Positions 24,183 through 30,980 of a DNA stretch of 64,000 bases are shown piece after piece (positions within the stretch are counted from its first letter, which is position 1; every line of letters starts with the position of its first letter). Source of the DNA: a virus. The notes beneath the pieces are model-generated. The model ran no database searches. It saw nothing but the letters and a program-made list of their open reading frames with translations, and was not told where the DNA came from. The translations under genes and the position numbers were made by a program. The stretch covers positions 1 through 64,000 of the IMG/VR virus record IMGVR_UViG_3300028840_002850, one strand, 5' to 3'.

Positions 24183-24956
24183 TTATTTCCCCTTCCGCTT
24201 GTCTTCTAGCTTCGCTTTAAGCCATGCCATTGCGGTATCGAATTTTTCCGCTGGCAGAAGATCGAGCTTTTCAACCCCACCTAGTTTTAGAAATTTATCA
24301 AGGTTTGTTTCGGTTTCGTTGATCATATCTACGAGTTGACTTAGCTGCTTTTCGCTGATAACAACCGTTCCCCCGGTTTTTACATCATCATCCATATCCT
24401 TGCTTGCCAATCCGGTAAGAGCTAAAACCGTGTATCTTTCCAAATAGCTTACAGTTGAGCCAATAGCCTGTATGGGGTTTTTGCTGCCGGAATTGTCGGG
24501 CGATGCGGTTAGGGTGGTTTCTTCGCTGTGCCCCATTACATGAGTAATTTTACACGTTACGCTGATGGTTCCGTTTTCCTGGTGGGTGGTCCAGGCCGCA
24601 GACAATCTATGTTTACTCAGGGCTGCATTAATCTTTTCGGTTACATTGGCAAGGGTGGCGTGACTGTATTCAGTCTGGCCCTTGCCCGTTGGGTATGACA
24701 CCCGCTTGTCCTTGTTGATTTCGGGTGGATTCGCTTTGAAATTCGCCATAGCCTCAACATAGGCTTTTTTGGCTTCATTCGCTTCATACCGCTCCTGTAA
24801 CGCCATGAGCTTTTCCAGCTTGTCAAGATCGGCTTTATTAGAGATCGCCATCTGAATTAAGGCCGCTGGTGTGTTCTCGGGTGTGGTTGCCGGTAGGTTC
24901 TCCTCTCCTGAAACCCGGCCCTCGAATTTGACAAGGTCTGTTTCTTGTTGCGTCAT
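24183..24956 (-). CDS. ERF-family single-strand annealing protein
   Basis: A 257-residue protein from ATG 24956, with GGAGG 5 bases upstream. The ERF core is visible: PEINKDKRVSYPTGKGQTEY, SHATLANVTEKINAALSKH and the signature KNPIQAIGSTVSYLERYTVL followed by a DMDDD acid cluster. It anneals ssDNA during phage recombination with the adjacent exonuclease. C-terminal region is variable, as usual. Confidence 0.85.
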   Translation of the reverse strand: MTQQETDLVKFEGRVSGEENLPATTPENTPAALIQMAISNKADLDKLEKLMALQERYEANEAKKAYVEAMANFKANPPEINKDKRVSYPTGKGQTEYSHATLANVTEKINAALSKHRLSAAWTTHQENGTISVTCKITHVMGHSEETTLTASPDNSGSKNPIQAIGSTVSYLERYTVLALTGLASKDMDDDVKTGGTVVISEKQLSQLVDMINETETNLDKFLKLGGVEKLDLLPAEKFDTAMAWLKAKLEDKRKGK

Positions 24957-25219
24957 AGTGTCCTCCATATTCTAAAACCGTTTTTCCCTTCCATTTCATT
25001 GATTTTTTCGGTTGACCTATTTATTCTGTCAACAATCTCATCCAACTGCTTGTCTATTTCTGCAAGTTCTGGATCTTTATGGTTAGCTGCTTGATGCAAA
25101 CACCCATTGTGACATTCTTCATCTTCCCATCTGGGCTTTACCCAATCCCTGCAATCATATAGCGCCGCACCACAATTTTCGCAGAAGTCAATTATTGCTG
25201 GCTGGAATTCGTTTAGCAT
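24953..25219 (-). CDS. Cys-rich / coiled-coil protein, 88 residues
   Basis: ATG 25219 overlaps the preceding TGA; the stop overlaps the ERF start (ATGA). CENCGAALYDC and EECHNGCLHQ bind metal, followed by a helix (AEIDKQLDEIVDRINRSTEK). Small early protein of unknown role. Confidence 0.5.
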   Translation of the reverse strand: MLNEFQPAIIDFCENCGAALYDCRDWVKPRWEDEECHNGCLHQAANHKDPELAEIDKQLDEIVDRINRSTEKINEMEGKNGFRIWRTL

Positions 25220-25404
25220 CAAAGCCGTCCTTTCAGATTGGTGTAAAAATAAATCCTATCGCTCCGTTCGCATGTCAGCAAAAAACAAAGCAATGCCGTC
25301 CGCGCTTCAGGCGTAAGCCTTACCCTTCTTTTTTTGCGCCGCTCTGGAAGCTCCGTGATACCAACAAAATTTTGCTTGGCCGACTTCGGCTCGTTTTTGC
25401 TCAT
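25219..25404 (-). CDS. Overlapping 61-residue basic protein
   Basis: ATG 25404 follows AAGGACGGAA. The frame overlaps the 3' part of the gene at 25307 and ends in a TGATG coupling to the next gene, which supports expression. Basic stretch PERRKKRRVRLTPEARTALL. Uncertain because of the overlap. Confidence 0.4.
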   Translation of the reverse strand: MSKNEPKSAKQNFVGITELPERRKKRRVRLTPEARTALLCFLLTCERSDRIYFYTNLKGRL

Positions 25405-25534
25405 TTCCGTCCTTGTCTTTTTCGGTGAACCACCTGACAATGTGGCCGGCCTGCAACTGGCACTCCGGGAACCTGCATATTTTTCCCGCTTTGAGCAAGG
25501 CTTTGTAAAGAGGATCACCGGTCTTTACACCCAT
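25307..25534 (-). CDS. Zinc-binding small protein, 75 residues
   Basis: The Cys/His set KICRFPECQLQAGHIVRWF plus FCWYHGASRAA predicts a zinc site. Basic C-terminus QKKKGKAYA. It follows a 26-residue membrane peptide in the leftward early operon. Unassigned. Confidence 0.5.
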   Translation of the reverse strand: MGVKTGDPLYKALLKAGKICRFPECQLQAGHIVRWFTEKDKDGNEQKRAEVGQAKFCWYHGASRAAQKKKGKAYA

Positions 25535-25536
25535 TG

Positions 25537-25617
25537 TTATTTATACAACTCCAATGCAAACCACAGAACTGCCGTGATCGAATACGCGATTACGAGTGAC
25601 CAAAATAGTTTCCTCAT
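25537..25617 (-). CDS. 26-residue membrane peptide
   Basis: A very short ORF made of one hydrophobic helix (LFWSLVIAYSITAVLWFALE), coupled by ATGA to the gene before it. Credible only because of the coupling and the many similar peptides in this operon. Confidence 0.35.
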   Translation of the reverse strand: MRKLFWSLVIAYSITAVLWFALELYK

Positions 25618-25745
25618 AGTCTCGACCAAGGCGAATTAAATTTTTCGTGAATTACAAAATATTTTTTCGTGCTGTGATTGTAAAAAAGATAGCCGAAATT
25701 TGCATATTTAATGAATTCACAATCGGTTATTAAAAGTTTTGGCAT
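25614..25745 (-). CDS. Hypothetical 43-residue protein
   Basis: ATG 25745 after GGGGG; TGA overlaps the next ATG. Aromatic beta-type sequence (FIKYANFGYLFYNHSTKKYF). Preceded by a large hairpin structure in its leader. Unknown. Confidence 0.4.
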   Translation of the reverse strand: MPKLLITDCEFIKYANFGYLFYNHSTKKYFVIHEKFNSPWSRL

Positions 25746-25764
25746 TTATTCCCCCTTTTAAAAG

Positions 25765-25843
25765 ACGCCGGGGACCATTCAAGGCCTGGAGACACGGGGG
25801 GTGGTGGCCACCCAATCCTTACGGTATTGGGAATCCCCGGCGT
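25765..25843 (-). ncRNA. Candidate structured RNA / leader
   Basis: A perfect 10-bp GC-rich outer stem (ACGCCGGGGA 25765-25774 with TCCCCGGCGT 25834-25843) encloses two further hairpins. One is CCCAATCC-TTAC-GGTATTGGG (25811-25831); the other is a GGGTGG/CCACCC stem (25799-25813). It fills the gap between two leftward genes. No U-tract follows, so it is not a simple terminator. No known riboswitch class was recognised. Confidence 0.35.
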
Positions 25844-25844
25844 T

Positions 25845-26060
25845 CTATCTTTCCAGAGAGTTTAAAAGCGCCAGTAGCGCCGGTTTATCTTTCGGGCAAT
25901 CCCATTTTTTCGTCTTTGCGTCAAAGCCCTTAGCCTTTAATTCTTTCCGATCCTTCCTGGCATCAGCTTCGGTGCCCGACCAGTGCCGCCTGCTTTTTTC
26001 CCCGAAGTTGGCAATGGTCGCCTTGCTCGACTTAATCCCCATCGTGCAATATAAAGCCAT
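25845..26060 (-). CDS. Hypothetical 71-residue protein, first of the leftward operon
   Basis: ATG 26060 has GGAGG 8 bases upstream. Basic, Lys-rich protein (KDRKELKAKGFDAKTKKWDC), first gene after the P_L-like promoter. Position recalls lambda N-type or host-takeover genes, but no such motif is clear. Confidence 0.5.
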   Translation of the reverse strand: MALYCTMGIKSSKATIANFGEKSRRHWSGTEADARKDRKELKAKGFDAKTKKWDCPKDKPALLALLNSLER

Positions 26061-26317
26061 TTCTCGTACCTCCATTTTTGAGTGTGTGGGGCCAGCACCG
26101 GGCTCACCGGCCTTTATCCGCTATTACTGACCCCGCTTTTTAGACCCTATCCCTGATGCTTTTACCCCGTCTGCCGTCGCATGTCGGGGCGTCAGGGCTT
26201 CGGGTTTTACCACCCACTCCCCCGCCGCTGGTAGGGTTGACCCTTTACGCTATTAAAGCACCTGGCCAACGGGCGTGTGGGTGGTCTGGGCCGTGGTTGA
26301 TTTTTTATCTCACATGC
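26061..26317 (-). other. GC-rich leader of the leftward operon, no clear gene
   Basis: About 255 bases between the P_L-like promoter and the first gene. Several short GC hairpins are possible, for example CCCCG/CGGGG near 26165-26197 and a GGCCGG/CCGGCC-type pair near 26092-26113. Only very short frames exist. It could act as an antitermination or attenuation leader. Confidence 0.35.
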
Positions 26318-26346
26318 AGTATCTCAAAAAGTGAGATGCTTGTCAA
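26307..26346 (-). promoter_or_regulatory. P_L-like promoter with repressor operator
   Basis: On the minus strand: TTGACA (26346-26341), 17-base spacer, GATACT (26323-26318). The palindrome ATCTCA-AAAAG-TGAGAT (26321-26337) covers the spacer, and a half-site ATCTCACA lies at 26307-26314. It matches operators at 26888 and 9390. It would drive the leftward early operon and be shut by the repressor. Confidence 0.65.
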
Positions 26347-26416
26347 GAAAAAATTGCCCTTAGGAAGAAAAAAATTGATTGTGGTTTTCCGCGATCTATC
26401 TCACGGGGGGGGGGTG

Positions 26417-26776
26417 TTACTTTTTTTCTATGGAATTAACTGCCTGTTGGGTAAGGAATTCAATAGTTTTCAGATGTTCGGAGTTGGGTTCGTCTTCGAT
26501 AAGCGTGGTCAGGTTTGAAAATAACTTTAAATGCCGTTTGTCGAACTCCTTGTCACTCATCAAAATAGCCGGATGAATGCCCAGAACTCTAGCCGCATTG
26601 ATCAATTTTTCTTTGCCCATACCTCGGTCCCCAGATTCGATCTGGCTGATGGCTCCTGTTGAGTTGTAACCTAATTTATATGCCAAATCCATTTGAGACA
26701 TACCCTTTATTTCCCGGAGTGTCCTGATTTTATTTCCCAAGATCTGGTTAAATGTTTTTGCAACTTTCGTGCCCAT
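26417..26776 (-). CDS. CI-like HTH immunity repressor
   Basis: A 119-residue protein from ATG 26776 (AAAGGAAAG upstream). Residues 12-70 form an XRE-type HTH (IRTLREIKGMSQMDLAYKLG; GAISQIESGDRGMGKEKLI). The C-terminal part is short and helical and lacks an S24 autocleavage domain, so induction would not be by RecA-stimulated self-cleavage. Encoded between P_L and P_R as in lambda. A half-operator (TTCTCACA, 26788-26795) lies in its own leader. A run of ten G (26405-26414) follows its stop. Confidence 0.75.
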   Translation of the reverse strand: MGTKVAKTFNQILGNKIRTLREIKGMSQMDLAYKLGYNSTGAISQIESGDRGMGKEKLINAARVLGIHPAILMSDKEFDKRHLKLFSNLTTLIEDEPNSEHLKTIEFLTQQAVNSIEKK

Positions 26777-26826
26777 TATACTTTCCTTTCTCACAAAAAG
26801 CAAGGCTTTTGATATGGGTTACGTTA

Positions 26827-26841
26827 TAGGAATAATTCCTA
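26827..26841. promoter_or_regulatory. 15-bp palindrome between repressor and P_R
   Basis: TAGGAAT-A-ATTCCTA, perfect 7-bp arms. It differs from the ATCTCACA-type operators. It lies where the repressor's own promoter should be, so it may be the site of the Cro-like protein. Confidence 0.4.
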
Positions 26842-26878
26842 AAAGTAAATCACAAACGGAAAGAACTTCAATTTTTTA

Positions 26879-26907
26879 TTGACAACCTATCTCACATTTT
26901 GTAAGAT
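26879..26907 (+). promoter_or_regulatory. P_R-like promoter with operator; near-leaderless transcript
   Basis: TTGACA (26879-26884), 17-base spacer, TAAGAT (26902-26907). The spacer and -10 contain ATCTCACATTTTGTAAGAT, a dyad shared with P_L and the lysis promoter. The ATG of the Cro-like gene lies only 10 bases past the -10 and has no SD, so its mRNA would be leaderless or nearly so. Confidence 0.65.
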
Positions 26908-26916
26908 AGCCTTGTT

Positions 26917-27111
26917 ATGAAGCTAAATCCATATATCAAAGAGGTAAGGAAAATCTCGATTACCAAAGCGGCCGCCGAAATCGGCATTACGAAACAGTGG
27001 GTGTCTAAGCTATGCAGCGGGTCTCCTGGCGGCAAAAAGCTAGCTCGGGTAATACAGAACTGGTCCGGTGGTTACGTGACCGCTGACGAGATCATGTTTC
27101 CAGACGATTAA
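26917..27111 (+). CDS. Cro-like HTH protein
   Basis: A 64-residue protein whose HTH (ITKAAAEIGITKQWVSKLCS) resembles YdaS/Cro-type phage regulators. It is the first gene of the rightward early operon, divergent from the repressor. No SD; probable leaderless mRNA. It would oppose the repressor at the shared control region. Confidence 0.65.
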   Translation: MKLNPYIKEVRKISITKAAAEIGITKQWVSKLCSGSPGGKKLARVIQNWSGGYVTADEIMFPDD

Positions 27112-27122
27112 TCTAAGGGGGG

Positions 27123-27410
27123 ATGATGGACAAAGACAAACCTTTGTTTGTGCCACTGGATTCCAAGATGAAAGAAAAAAAGGTGGTTGAGTCCAAAGAT
27201 GTCATCTTGAAACTCCGCACCACCGAAACCCGTGCAGAGCAAATCAAGTCGCATTGTTACGACCGCACCCAACGATGGGGCCGTGTCTATACGGTCAGCG
27301 ATTGGTTTAGAGACGGCGACGCTCTTATGGAGCATTTCGGTGATGTCCAAGATCGGCTGTTGGCAAACCGTGATTTGATATTCCATCTTGCCTCAAGACT
27401 ACCAAAATAA
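27123..27410 (+). CDS. Hypothetical 95-residue early protein
   Basis: Two adjacent ATGs (27123, 27126) follow a GGGGGG SD. Soluble, charged protein with KLRTTETRAEQIKSHCYDRT. Lies between Cro-like and replication genes; lambda CII-like position but no HTH is clear. Confidence 0.5.
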   Translation: MMDKDKPLFVPLDSKMKEKKVVESKDVILKLRTTETRAEQIKSHCYDRTQRWGRVYTVSDWFRDGDALMEHFGDVQDRLLANRDLIFHLASRLPK

Positions 27411-27416
27411 TGAACG

Positions 27417-27686
27417 ATGGTCTATGGCACGTATGTGTCACATTTTAGGGGAACTGTGATTCAAGACCGCGATACAATATCTAAGGCATTAAAACTAATC
27501 CAGTTATTTGAATCCGGGAAACCAGTTACGGTCAGAGATGTAATGAACAAGCTGGATATTTCAAAGTCGAGCGCCCGAAGGTGGATAGACCGCATGAGTC
27601 TGCACCTCCCAATATATGAATACACTACCCCAGATACTAAAATAAGCTGGCTGAACCCTATCAGATACATATTGCGGAAAAATTAA
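27417..27686 (+). CDS. Winged-helix-like DNA-binding protein
   Basis: An 89-residue protein with a helix-turn-helix core KPVTVRDVMNKLDISKSSAR followed by RWIDRMSLHLPIYEY. It resembles the product at 28996 (ALKLIQLFESGKP versus AIKFLQVFYELKP), so the two are probable paralogues. A regulator or replication accessory protein. Confidence 0.5.
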   Translation: MVYGTYVSHFRGTVIQDRDTISKALKLIQLFESGKPVTVRDVMNKLDISKSSARRWIDRMSLHLPIYEYTTPDTKISWLNPIRYILRKN

Positions 27687-27689
27687 TAG

Positions 27690-28475
27690 ATGGAACGTGG
27701 ATATTTCGCTCTATGGAGAAAATTTCAAGATCACGCATTCTGGAAGGAGCGGAGGGTGTTTTCTAAAGCCGAGGCATGGATTGACATCTTGTGGAATGTT
27801 CAATGGAAGGAGGAGCCACAGGATGTCGTTTTGGGCATGACAGTACTGAAACAACACTATGGGGAGTGTTTAAAGTCAGCAAGGACGTGGGCTTACAGAT
27901 GGAACTGGTCGCCAAGCAAGGTCAGACGCTTTCTTGCATTTTTGGAAAAAAAATTAGGTCAAATTCGTATCAAGAATGAAGGTGTGACGACCCGCATATT
28001 TGTAATAAATTTCGAGCAATACGACCCAAGGCGAAACACTAATGGAGCTTCAGTGGAACGCGAGCGACCCACTTCCGACCCACAAGTGGTGACTAATAAT
28101 AAAGATAAGAAGGTTAATAAAGAAAGAATACCTTTTGTTGAGATCGTAAACTATCTCAACGCTAAATCAGGAAAGAATTTTAAAAACAACACAAAGGAAA
28201 CGAGACGTGCTATTCGGGCGCGGTGGAACGAGGGTTTTCGTTTACCTGATTTTAAGCGGGTTATTGTTACTAAATGTGCGAAATGGAAATCAGACGAAAA
28301 AATGGTGGACTATCTCAGGCCCCAGACGTTATTTGGCACCAAATTTGAGGGCTATTTAAACGAGTCTCCACCAATTCAACAAAAATCAGTTAAAACTTCA
28401 GAACAGGAGGATCTCGAAAGATGGCAGAGAATAGTGCAGCAGCGCAAATCGAATACAACGTCCATGAAGACCTGA
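27690..28475 (+). CDS. Replication initiator (replisome organizer, Phg_2220_C-like)
   Basis: A 261-residue protein. The N-terminal half (YFALWRKFQDHAFWKERRVF; WIDILWNVQW; SPSKVRRFLAFLEKKLGQI) is the winged-helix type of phage replisome organizers. The C-terminal region VEIVNYLNAKSGKNFKNNTK ... VTKCAKWKSDE ... YLRPQTLFG matches the Phg_2220_C pattern. It should load host helicase at the phage origin. No helicase loader gene (DnaC type) is obvious next to it. Confidence 0.75.
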   Translation: MERGYFALWRKFQDHAFWKERRVFSKAEAWIDILWNVQWKEEPQDVVLGMTVLKQHYGECLKSARTWAYRWNWSPSKVRRFLAFLEKKLGQIRIKNEGVTTRIFVINFEQYDPRRNTNGASVERERPTSDPQVVTNNKDKKVNKERIPFVEIVNYLNAKSGKNFKNNTKETRRAIRARWNEGFRLPDFKRVIVTKCAKWKSDEKMVDYLRPQTLFGTKFEGYLNESPPIQQKSVKTSEQEDLERWQRIVQQRKSNTTSMKT

Positions 28476-28693
28476 GATTCCCAATCGGTCTATTATACAA
28501 AGCATCGTGGATTTTAGAAAATCATGGATATGCTAAATTTCGCAATTATGTAGACAGGGTAAATATGCCAAATCAAGATATTGAGCGTGTCATCAATAAA
28601 CACAAATATAATTCTGACCCTGAATTTAGAGAATCCATCGAGCAAAAGTGTAAATACATCAAGGATAAGTGGGGGATAGAGATTAAGCCATGA
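28421..28693 (+). CDS. Hypothetical 90-residue protein
   Basis: Overlaps the initiator's 3' end; AGGAGG lies about 10 bases upstream of ATG. Helical acidic/basic protein (IGLLYKASWILENHGYAKFR; ESIEQKCKYIKDKWG). Its place after the initiator suggests a replication accessory, unproven. Confidence 0.5.
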   Translation: MAENSAAAQIEYNVHEDLRFPIGLLYKASWILENHGYAKFRNYVDRVNMPNQDIERVINKHKYNSDPEFRESIEQKCKYIKDKWGIEIKP

Positions 28694-28890
28694 ACGAACT
28701 AATCATAACTAACGAAGTAGTTGCTGTAATTGTATTATGGATTCTTTTAAGTTTCGCTCTGTGGGGTGTGATTGATTTAATGAACCGACTCAGTTTTTGG
28801 GGTGAACGAATTGTTAAGCGGTTTATTGATAGAATTCGTAATTTTAGTTTTCAATGTGAATTCCCGGATATCGAAGATATTGAACCATGA
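28690..28890 (+). CDS. Small membrane protein, 66 residues
   Basis: ATGA overlap with the previous gene. TM segment VVAVIVLWILLSFALWGVID, then an amphipathic basic helix and an acidic end (CEFPDIEDIEP). Unknown role. Confidence 0.5.
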   Translation: MNELIITNEVVAVIVLWILLSFALWGVIDLMNRLSFWGERIVKRFIDRIRNFSFQCEFPDIEDIEP

Positions 28891-29084
28891 TTGAAAAGGT
28901 ATTCATAGCTTTGGGGCTGGCTGTTTTAGCTTGCTACATTCCGATATATTGGAGGGCATTACGCAGAGAGATTGATGCTGAAGACGATAGGGAAAATGAG
29001 TCCGAATCTAATTCACGGTCGAGCAGTGGGGGAGTGGGAGGCGAGAATCAAGTCGAACGAACAGACGATAGTGAATGCGATTAA
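28887..29084 (+). CDS. Small membrane protein, 65 residues
   Basis: ATGA overlap. N-terminal TM helix (VFIALGLAVLACYIPIYW) and a Ser/Glu-rich polar tail (ENESESNSRSSSGG). The tail overlaps the next gene in another frame, so the overlapped half may be constrained by that gene. Confidence 0.45.
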   Translation: MIEKVFIALGLAVLACYIPIYWRALRREIDAEDDRENESESNSRSSSGGVGGENQVERTDDSECD

Positions 29085-29292
29085 ATTTCTGCAAGTTTTT
29101 TATGAACTCAAACCCCACGGCAGGGAAGTATCAAGGAGTCACATCGATGATGCCTGTGATTTTAAACCGTGGACATCTCGCAGATGGCTTGAAGCGGCTT
29201 CTCGGGTTCTGCCACTTACACGTAGGGCTACTGTTGGCAATGAGTATCCTAAAAACTATTACAGATGGAAAACTATAAAGACTGATGATTAA
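28996..29292 (+). CDS. Winged-helix-like protein, paralogue of 27417
   Basis: ATG 28996 after AGGGAAA, inside the preceding gene. HTH-like core REVSRSHIDDACDFKPWTSR then RWLEAASRVLPL mirrors the product at 27417. Two such regulators flanking the initiator suggest a duplication. Confidence 0.5.
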   Translation: MSPNLIHGRAVGEWEARIKSNEQTIVNAIKFLQVFYELKPHGREVSRSHIDDACDFKPWTSRRWLEAASRVLPLTRRATVGNEYPKNYYRWKTIKTDD

Positions 29293-29302
29293 AATTATTT
29301 AG

Positions 29303-29485
29303 ATGAACAGATGCGAGCGCCCAACACACAAATGCAAAATGTTCCGATGCACCGCTGAAACTTATAAAGAGCAACAGGAATGTGAATATTTTGATAAAGC
29401 AACTCGGGTGAAAAGATGTTTTTACCAAGTTCCGCTCGACGATTTCGTTCATTGCGGTTCGTGCGAAGCGCAAAATAATGCTTAA
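29303..29485 (+). CDS. Cys-rich small protein, 60 residues
   Basis: Eight Cys residues (RCERPTHKCKMFRC, ECEYF, RCFYQ, HCGSC) predict one or two metal sites. ORF overlaps the next by 8 bases. Unknown function. Confidence 0.5.
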   Translation: MNRCERPTHKCKMFRCTAETYKEQQECEYFDKATRVKRCFYQVPLDDFVHCGSCEAQNNA

Positions 29486-29849
29486 AAACAAAGCTGAAAT
29501 AAATCAAAGCATTACCATAGACGATGAGGCTCTTGACAAACTCAGCCACGTCCAGGGTAATGTCTATATAATCAACAGCAACGATGGCTCGATCAACACC
29601 CAGATAAATGCGTCTGCTCTTTCTGATTGCTTAGAGCGATATTACAAGGACGGTATAAGCTTCAAGGAAATTGTTACTGAGGTAAAACGACTTTATCTCA
29701 GCTTCGCTGTTAGGGATAGCGTTAATTACAGTCAGGCCGCACGGCGTATCAAGCTGGACCGCAAGGCAATAGAATATTATTTTTACCCAAACGACAGGCT
29801 CGGGGTCTTTAAAGACAAGAAGCTCATAACCGATGGGGGCAAGAAATGA
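29478..29849 (+). CDS. Fis-type HTH regulator
   Basis: A 123-residue protein. The C-terminal segment SVNYSQAARRIKLDRKAIEY is a Fis-like HTH. The N-terminal half has a beta-rich stretch (GNVYIINSNDGSINTQINAS). It is near the end of the rightward early operon, where late-gene activators (Q-like) are found; that role is inference. Confidence 0.5.
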   Translation: MLKNKAEINQSITIDDEALDKLSHVQGNVYIINSNDGSINTQINASALSDCLERYYKDGISFKEIVTEVKRLYLSFAVRDSVNYSQAARRIKLDRKAIEYYFYPNDRLGVFKDKKLITDGGKK

Positions 29850-30058
29850 AATGCCCTAGTTGTGGCAAAAGACTCTATGTAGCCGATAGCTTTTCGACCG
29901 AAGATCCCCCGGGACTCATAGAGCGAATCAGGTATATGGAATGCAAGAGTTGTGATTATACGAGGAAGAACGGGAATATAAAGGACATCTGGTATCTATC
30001 ACGAACGAAATCTTGGGTTGAGGATATGGGGTATAAAAAAGCCCCACTTGCTGAGTAG
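29846..30058 (+). CDS. Zinc-ribbon protein, 70 residues
   Basis: KCPSCGKRL and ECKSCDYTRK form a zinc ribbon like those of small phage transcription factors. ATGA overlap with the Fis-like gene. The stop lies inside the operon's terminator hairpin. Confidence 0.5.
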   Translation: MKCPSCGKRLYVADSFSTEDPPGLIERIRYMECKSCDYTRKNGNIKDIWYLSRTKSWVEDMGYKKAPLAE

Positions 30059-30066
30059 GGCTTTTC
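30037..30066. terminator. Bidirectional intrinsic terminator
   Basis: AAAAGCCC-C-ACT-TGCTG-AGT-A-GGGCTTTT: stem with flanking A and T tracts on both sides. It ends the rightward early operon, overlapping its last stop codon, and also faces the leftward 30.1-30.7 kb operon. Confidence 0.7.
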
Positions 30067-30085
30067 GGGAGTTGTTTATTCCAAG

Positions 30086-30256
30086 TCAGGTGTTTTTCTT
30101 TTTGCGATAAATTTTCTTTTTTGGCGTTATAATGTTTGACCGATCTTCCTTAACTTCAACAAATCGGCAAACATGACCATCAGTCCATTTGATAGGTTCG
30201 GGTTTTCTGTTGGAAATAACCTCATGGTTACAATAGGCGCAGACATATGATTTCAT
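30086..30256 (-). CDS. Zinc-ribbon-like protein, 56 residues
   Basis: AGGAGAACACC precedes ATG 30256. CAYCNHEV and a later HVC give a partial zinc site; Lys-rich tail (TPKKKIYRKKKNT). Its TGA lies in a copy of the junction element otherwise confined to the main leftward operon. Confidence 0.5.
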   Translation of the reverse strand: MKSYVCAYCNHEVISNRKPEPIKWTDGHVCRFVEVKEDRSNIITPKKKIYRKKKNT

Positions 30257-30265
30257 GGTGTTCTC

Positions 30266-30487
30266 CTAAAAGTGATAGGTACAATCTTCTGTTGGATCGT
30301 AATTGTGTTTGATGTCATTATACGCCGATTTAAAGCTTTGGAAGTCCAGATTAAGTTTTTTGGCATAGGCTCGGAGGTATTTATCTTTAATGTTTTTATG
30401 ATCGACTTCGCCGTATGCTCGGATTATTAGTTCTTTGGCGTATCCTGCACAAACGTCATAGCTTTTTGATGGTGGGTATTTTTTCAT
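30266..30487 (-). CDS. Hypothetical 73-residue protein
   Basis: Basic helical protein (DKYLRAYAKKLNLDFQSFKS), middle gene of a three-gene leftward operon with an excisionase-like gene. Unassigned. Confidence 0.5.
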   Translation of the reverse strand: MKKYPPSKSYDVCAGYAKELIIRAYGEVDHKNIKDKYLRAYAKKLNLDFQSFKSAYNDIKHNYDPTEDCTYHF

Positions 30488-30505
30488 AGATAACCTGCTT
30501 TCTAA

Positions 30506-30682
30506 CTATATGCTTTTCGGCCTTCCCGCAGGAAGGCGCTTGAAGTTTTTGAGATCATCCTCTTTGACAAACCAATCCCGGCCTATCTTCTCGGCGGGGA
30601 GTCTCCCGCTTTGGACTAGCTGCCATACTCGGACCCTTGTGAGTCTGAGTTTTTGGGCAACTTCTGGAAGTGTTTTCAACAT
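30506..30682 (-). CDS. Excisionase-like HTH_17 DNA-binding protein
   Basis: A 58-residue protein from ATG 30682 (AGGA 8 bases upstream). MLKTLPEVAQKLRLTRVRVW, then QSGRLPAEKIGRDWFVKEDD, is the MerR/excisionase-type winged HTH (HTH_17). It is far from the integrase (10 kb), so it could be a directionality factor in trans or an operon regulator. It has its own strong promoter. Confidence 0.65.
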   Translation of the reverse strand: MLKTLPEVAQKLRLTRVRVWQLVQSGRLPAEKIGRDWFVKEDDLKNFKRLPAGRPKSI

Positions 30683-30726
30683 AGGCGAATCCTTTCTTTT
30701 TCTGGGTAATTTTATTATCCAAGATT

Positions 30727-30755
30727 AATATATATGCTCGTAAATAGTTTGTCAA
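30727..30755 (-). promoter_or_regulatory. Strong leftward promoter
   Basis: Minus strand TTGACA (30755-30750), 17-base spacer, TATATT (30732-30727): 6/6 and 5/6 matches. It drives the excisionase-like operon. The 30683-30980 stretch otherwise has no gene. Confidence 0.7.
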
Positions 30756-30822
30756 GTCTTTTTTTGAAAAAAAAATGAACTTTTTTAAAATATTTTTCTT
30801 TCGTATTTTCCGATAGACCCTC

Positions 30823-30860
30823 TTGCATCCCCTTTCCCTGTTTACGATAATAATATCGTA
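30823..30860 (+). promoter_or_regulatory. Rightward promoter with dyad, candidate late promoter
   Basis: TTGCAT (30823-30828), 17-base spacer, GATAAT (30846-30851). A dyad TACGATA-ATAA-TATCGTA (30843-30860) covers the -10. It points toward the terminase and structural genes. A GCCCCGG/CCGGGGC hairpin without U-tract lies at 30881-30908. Confidence 0.45.
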
Positions 30861-30980
30861 CACGTGTCCTCCTTAACAGAGCCCCGGTTTTCCTCCTTTC
30901 GCCGGGGCCACGCAAACTACCCCAACGCTTTCGAGCTTGGGCGCGGGTGGGGTGTAACAGCCCCGCCCTGCTTTAAATTT

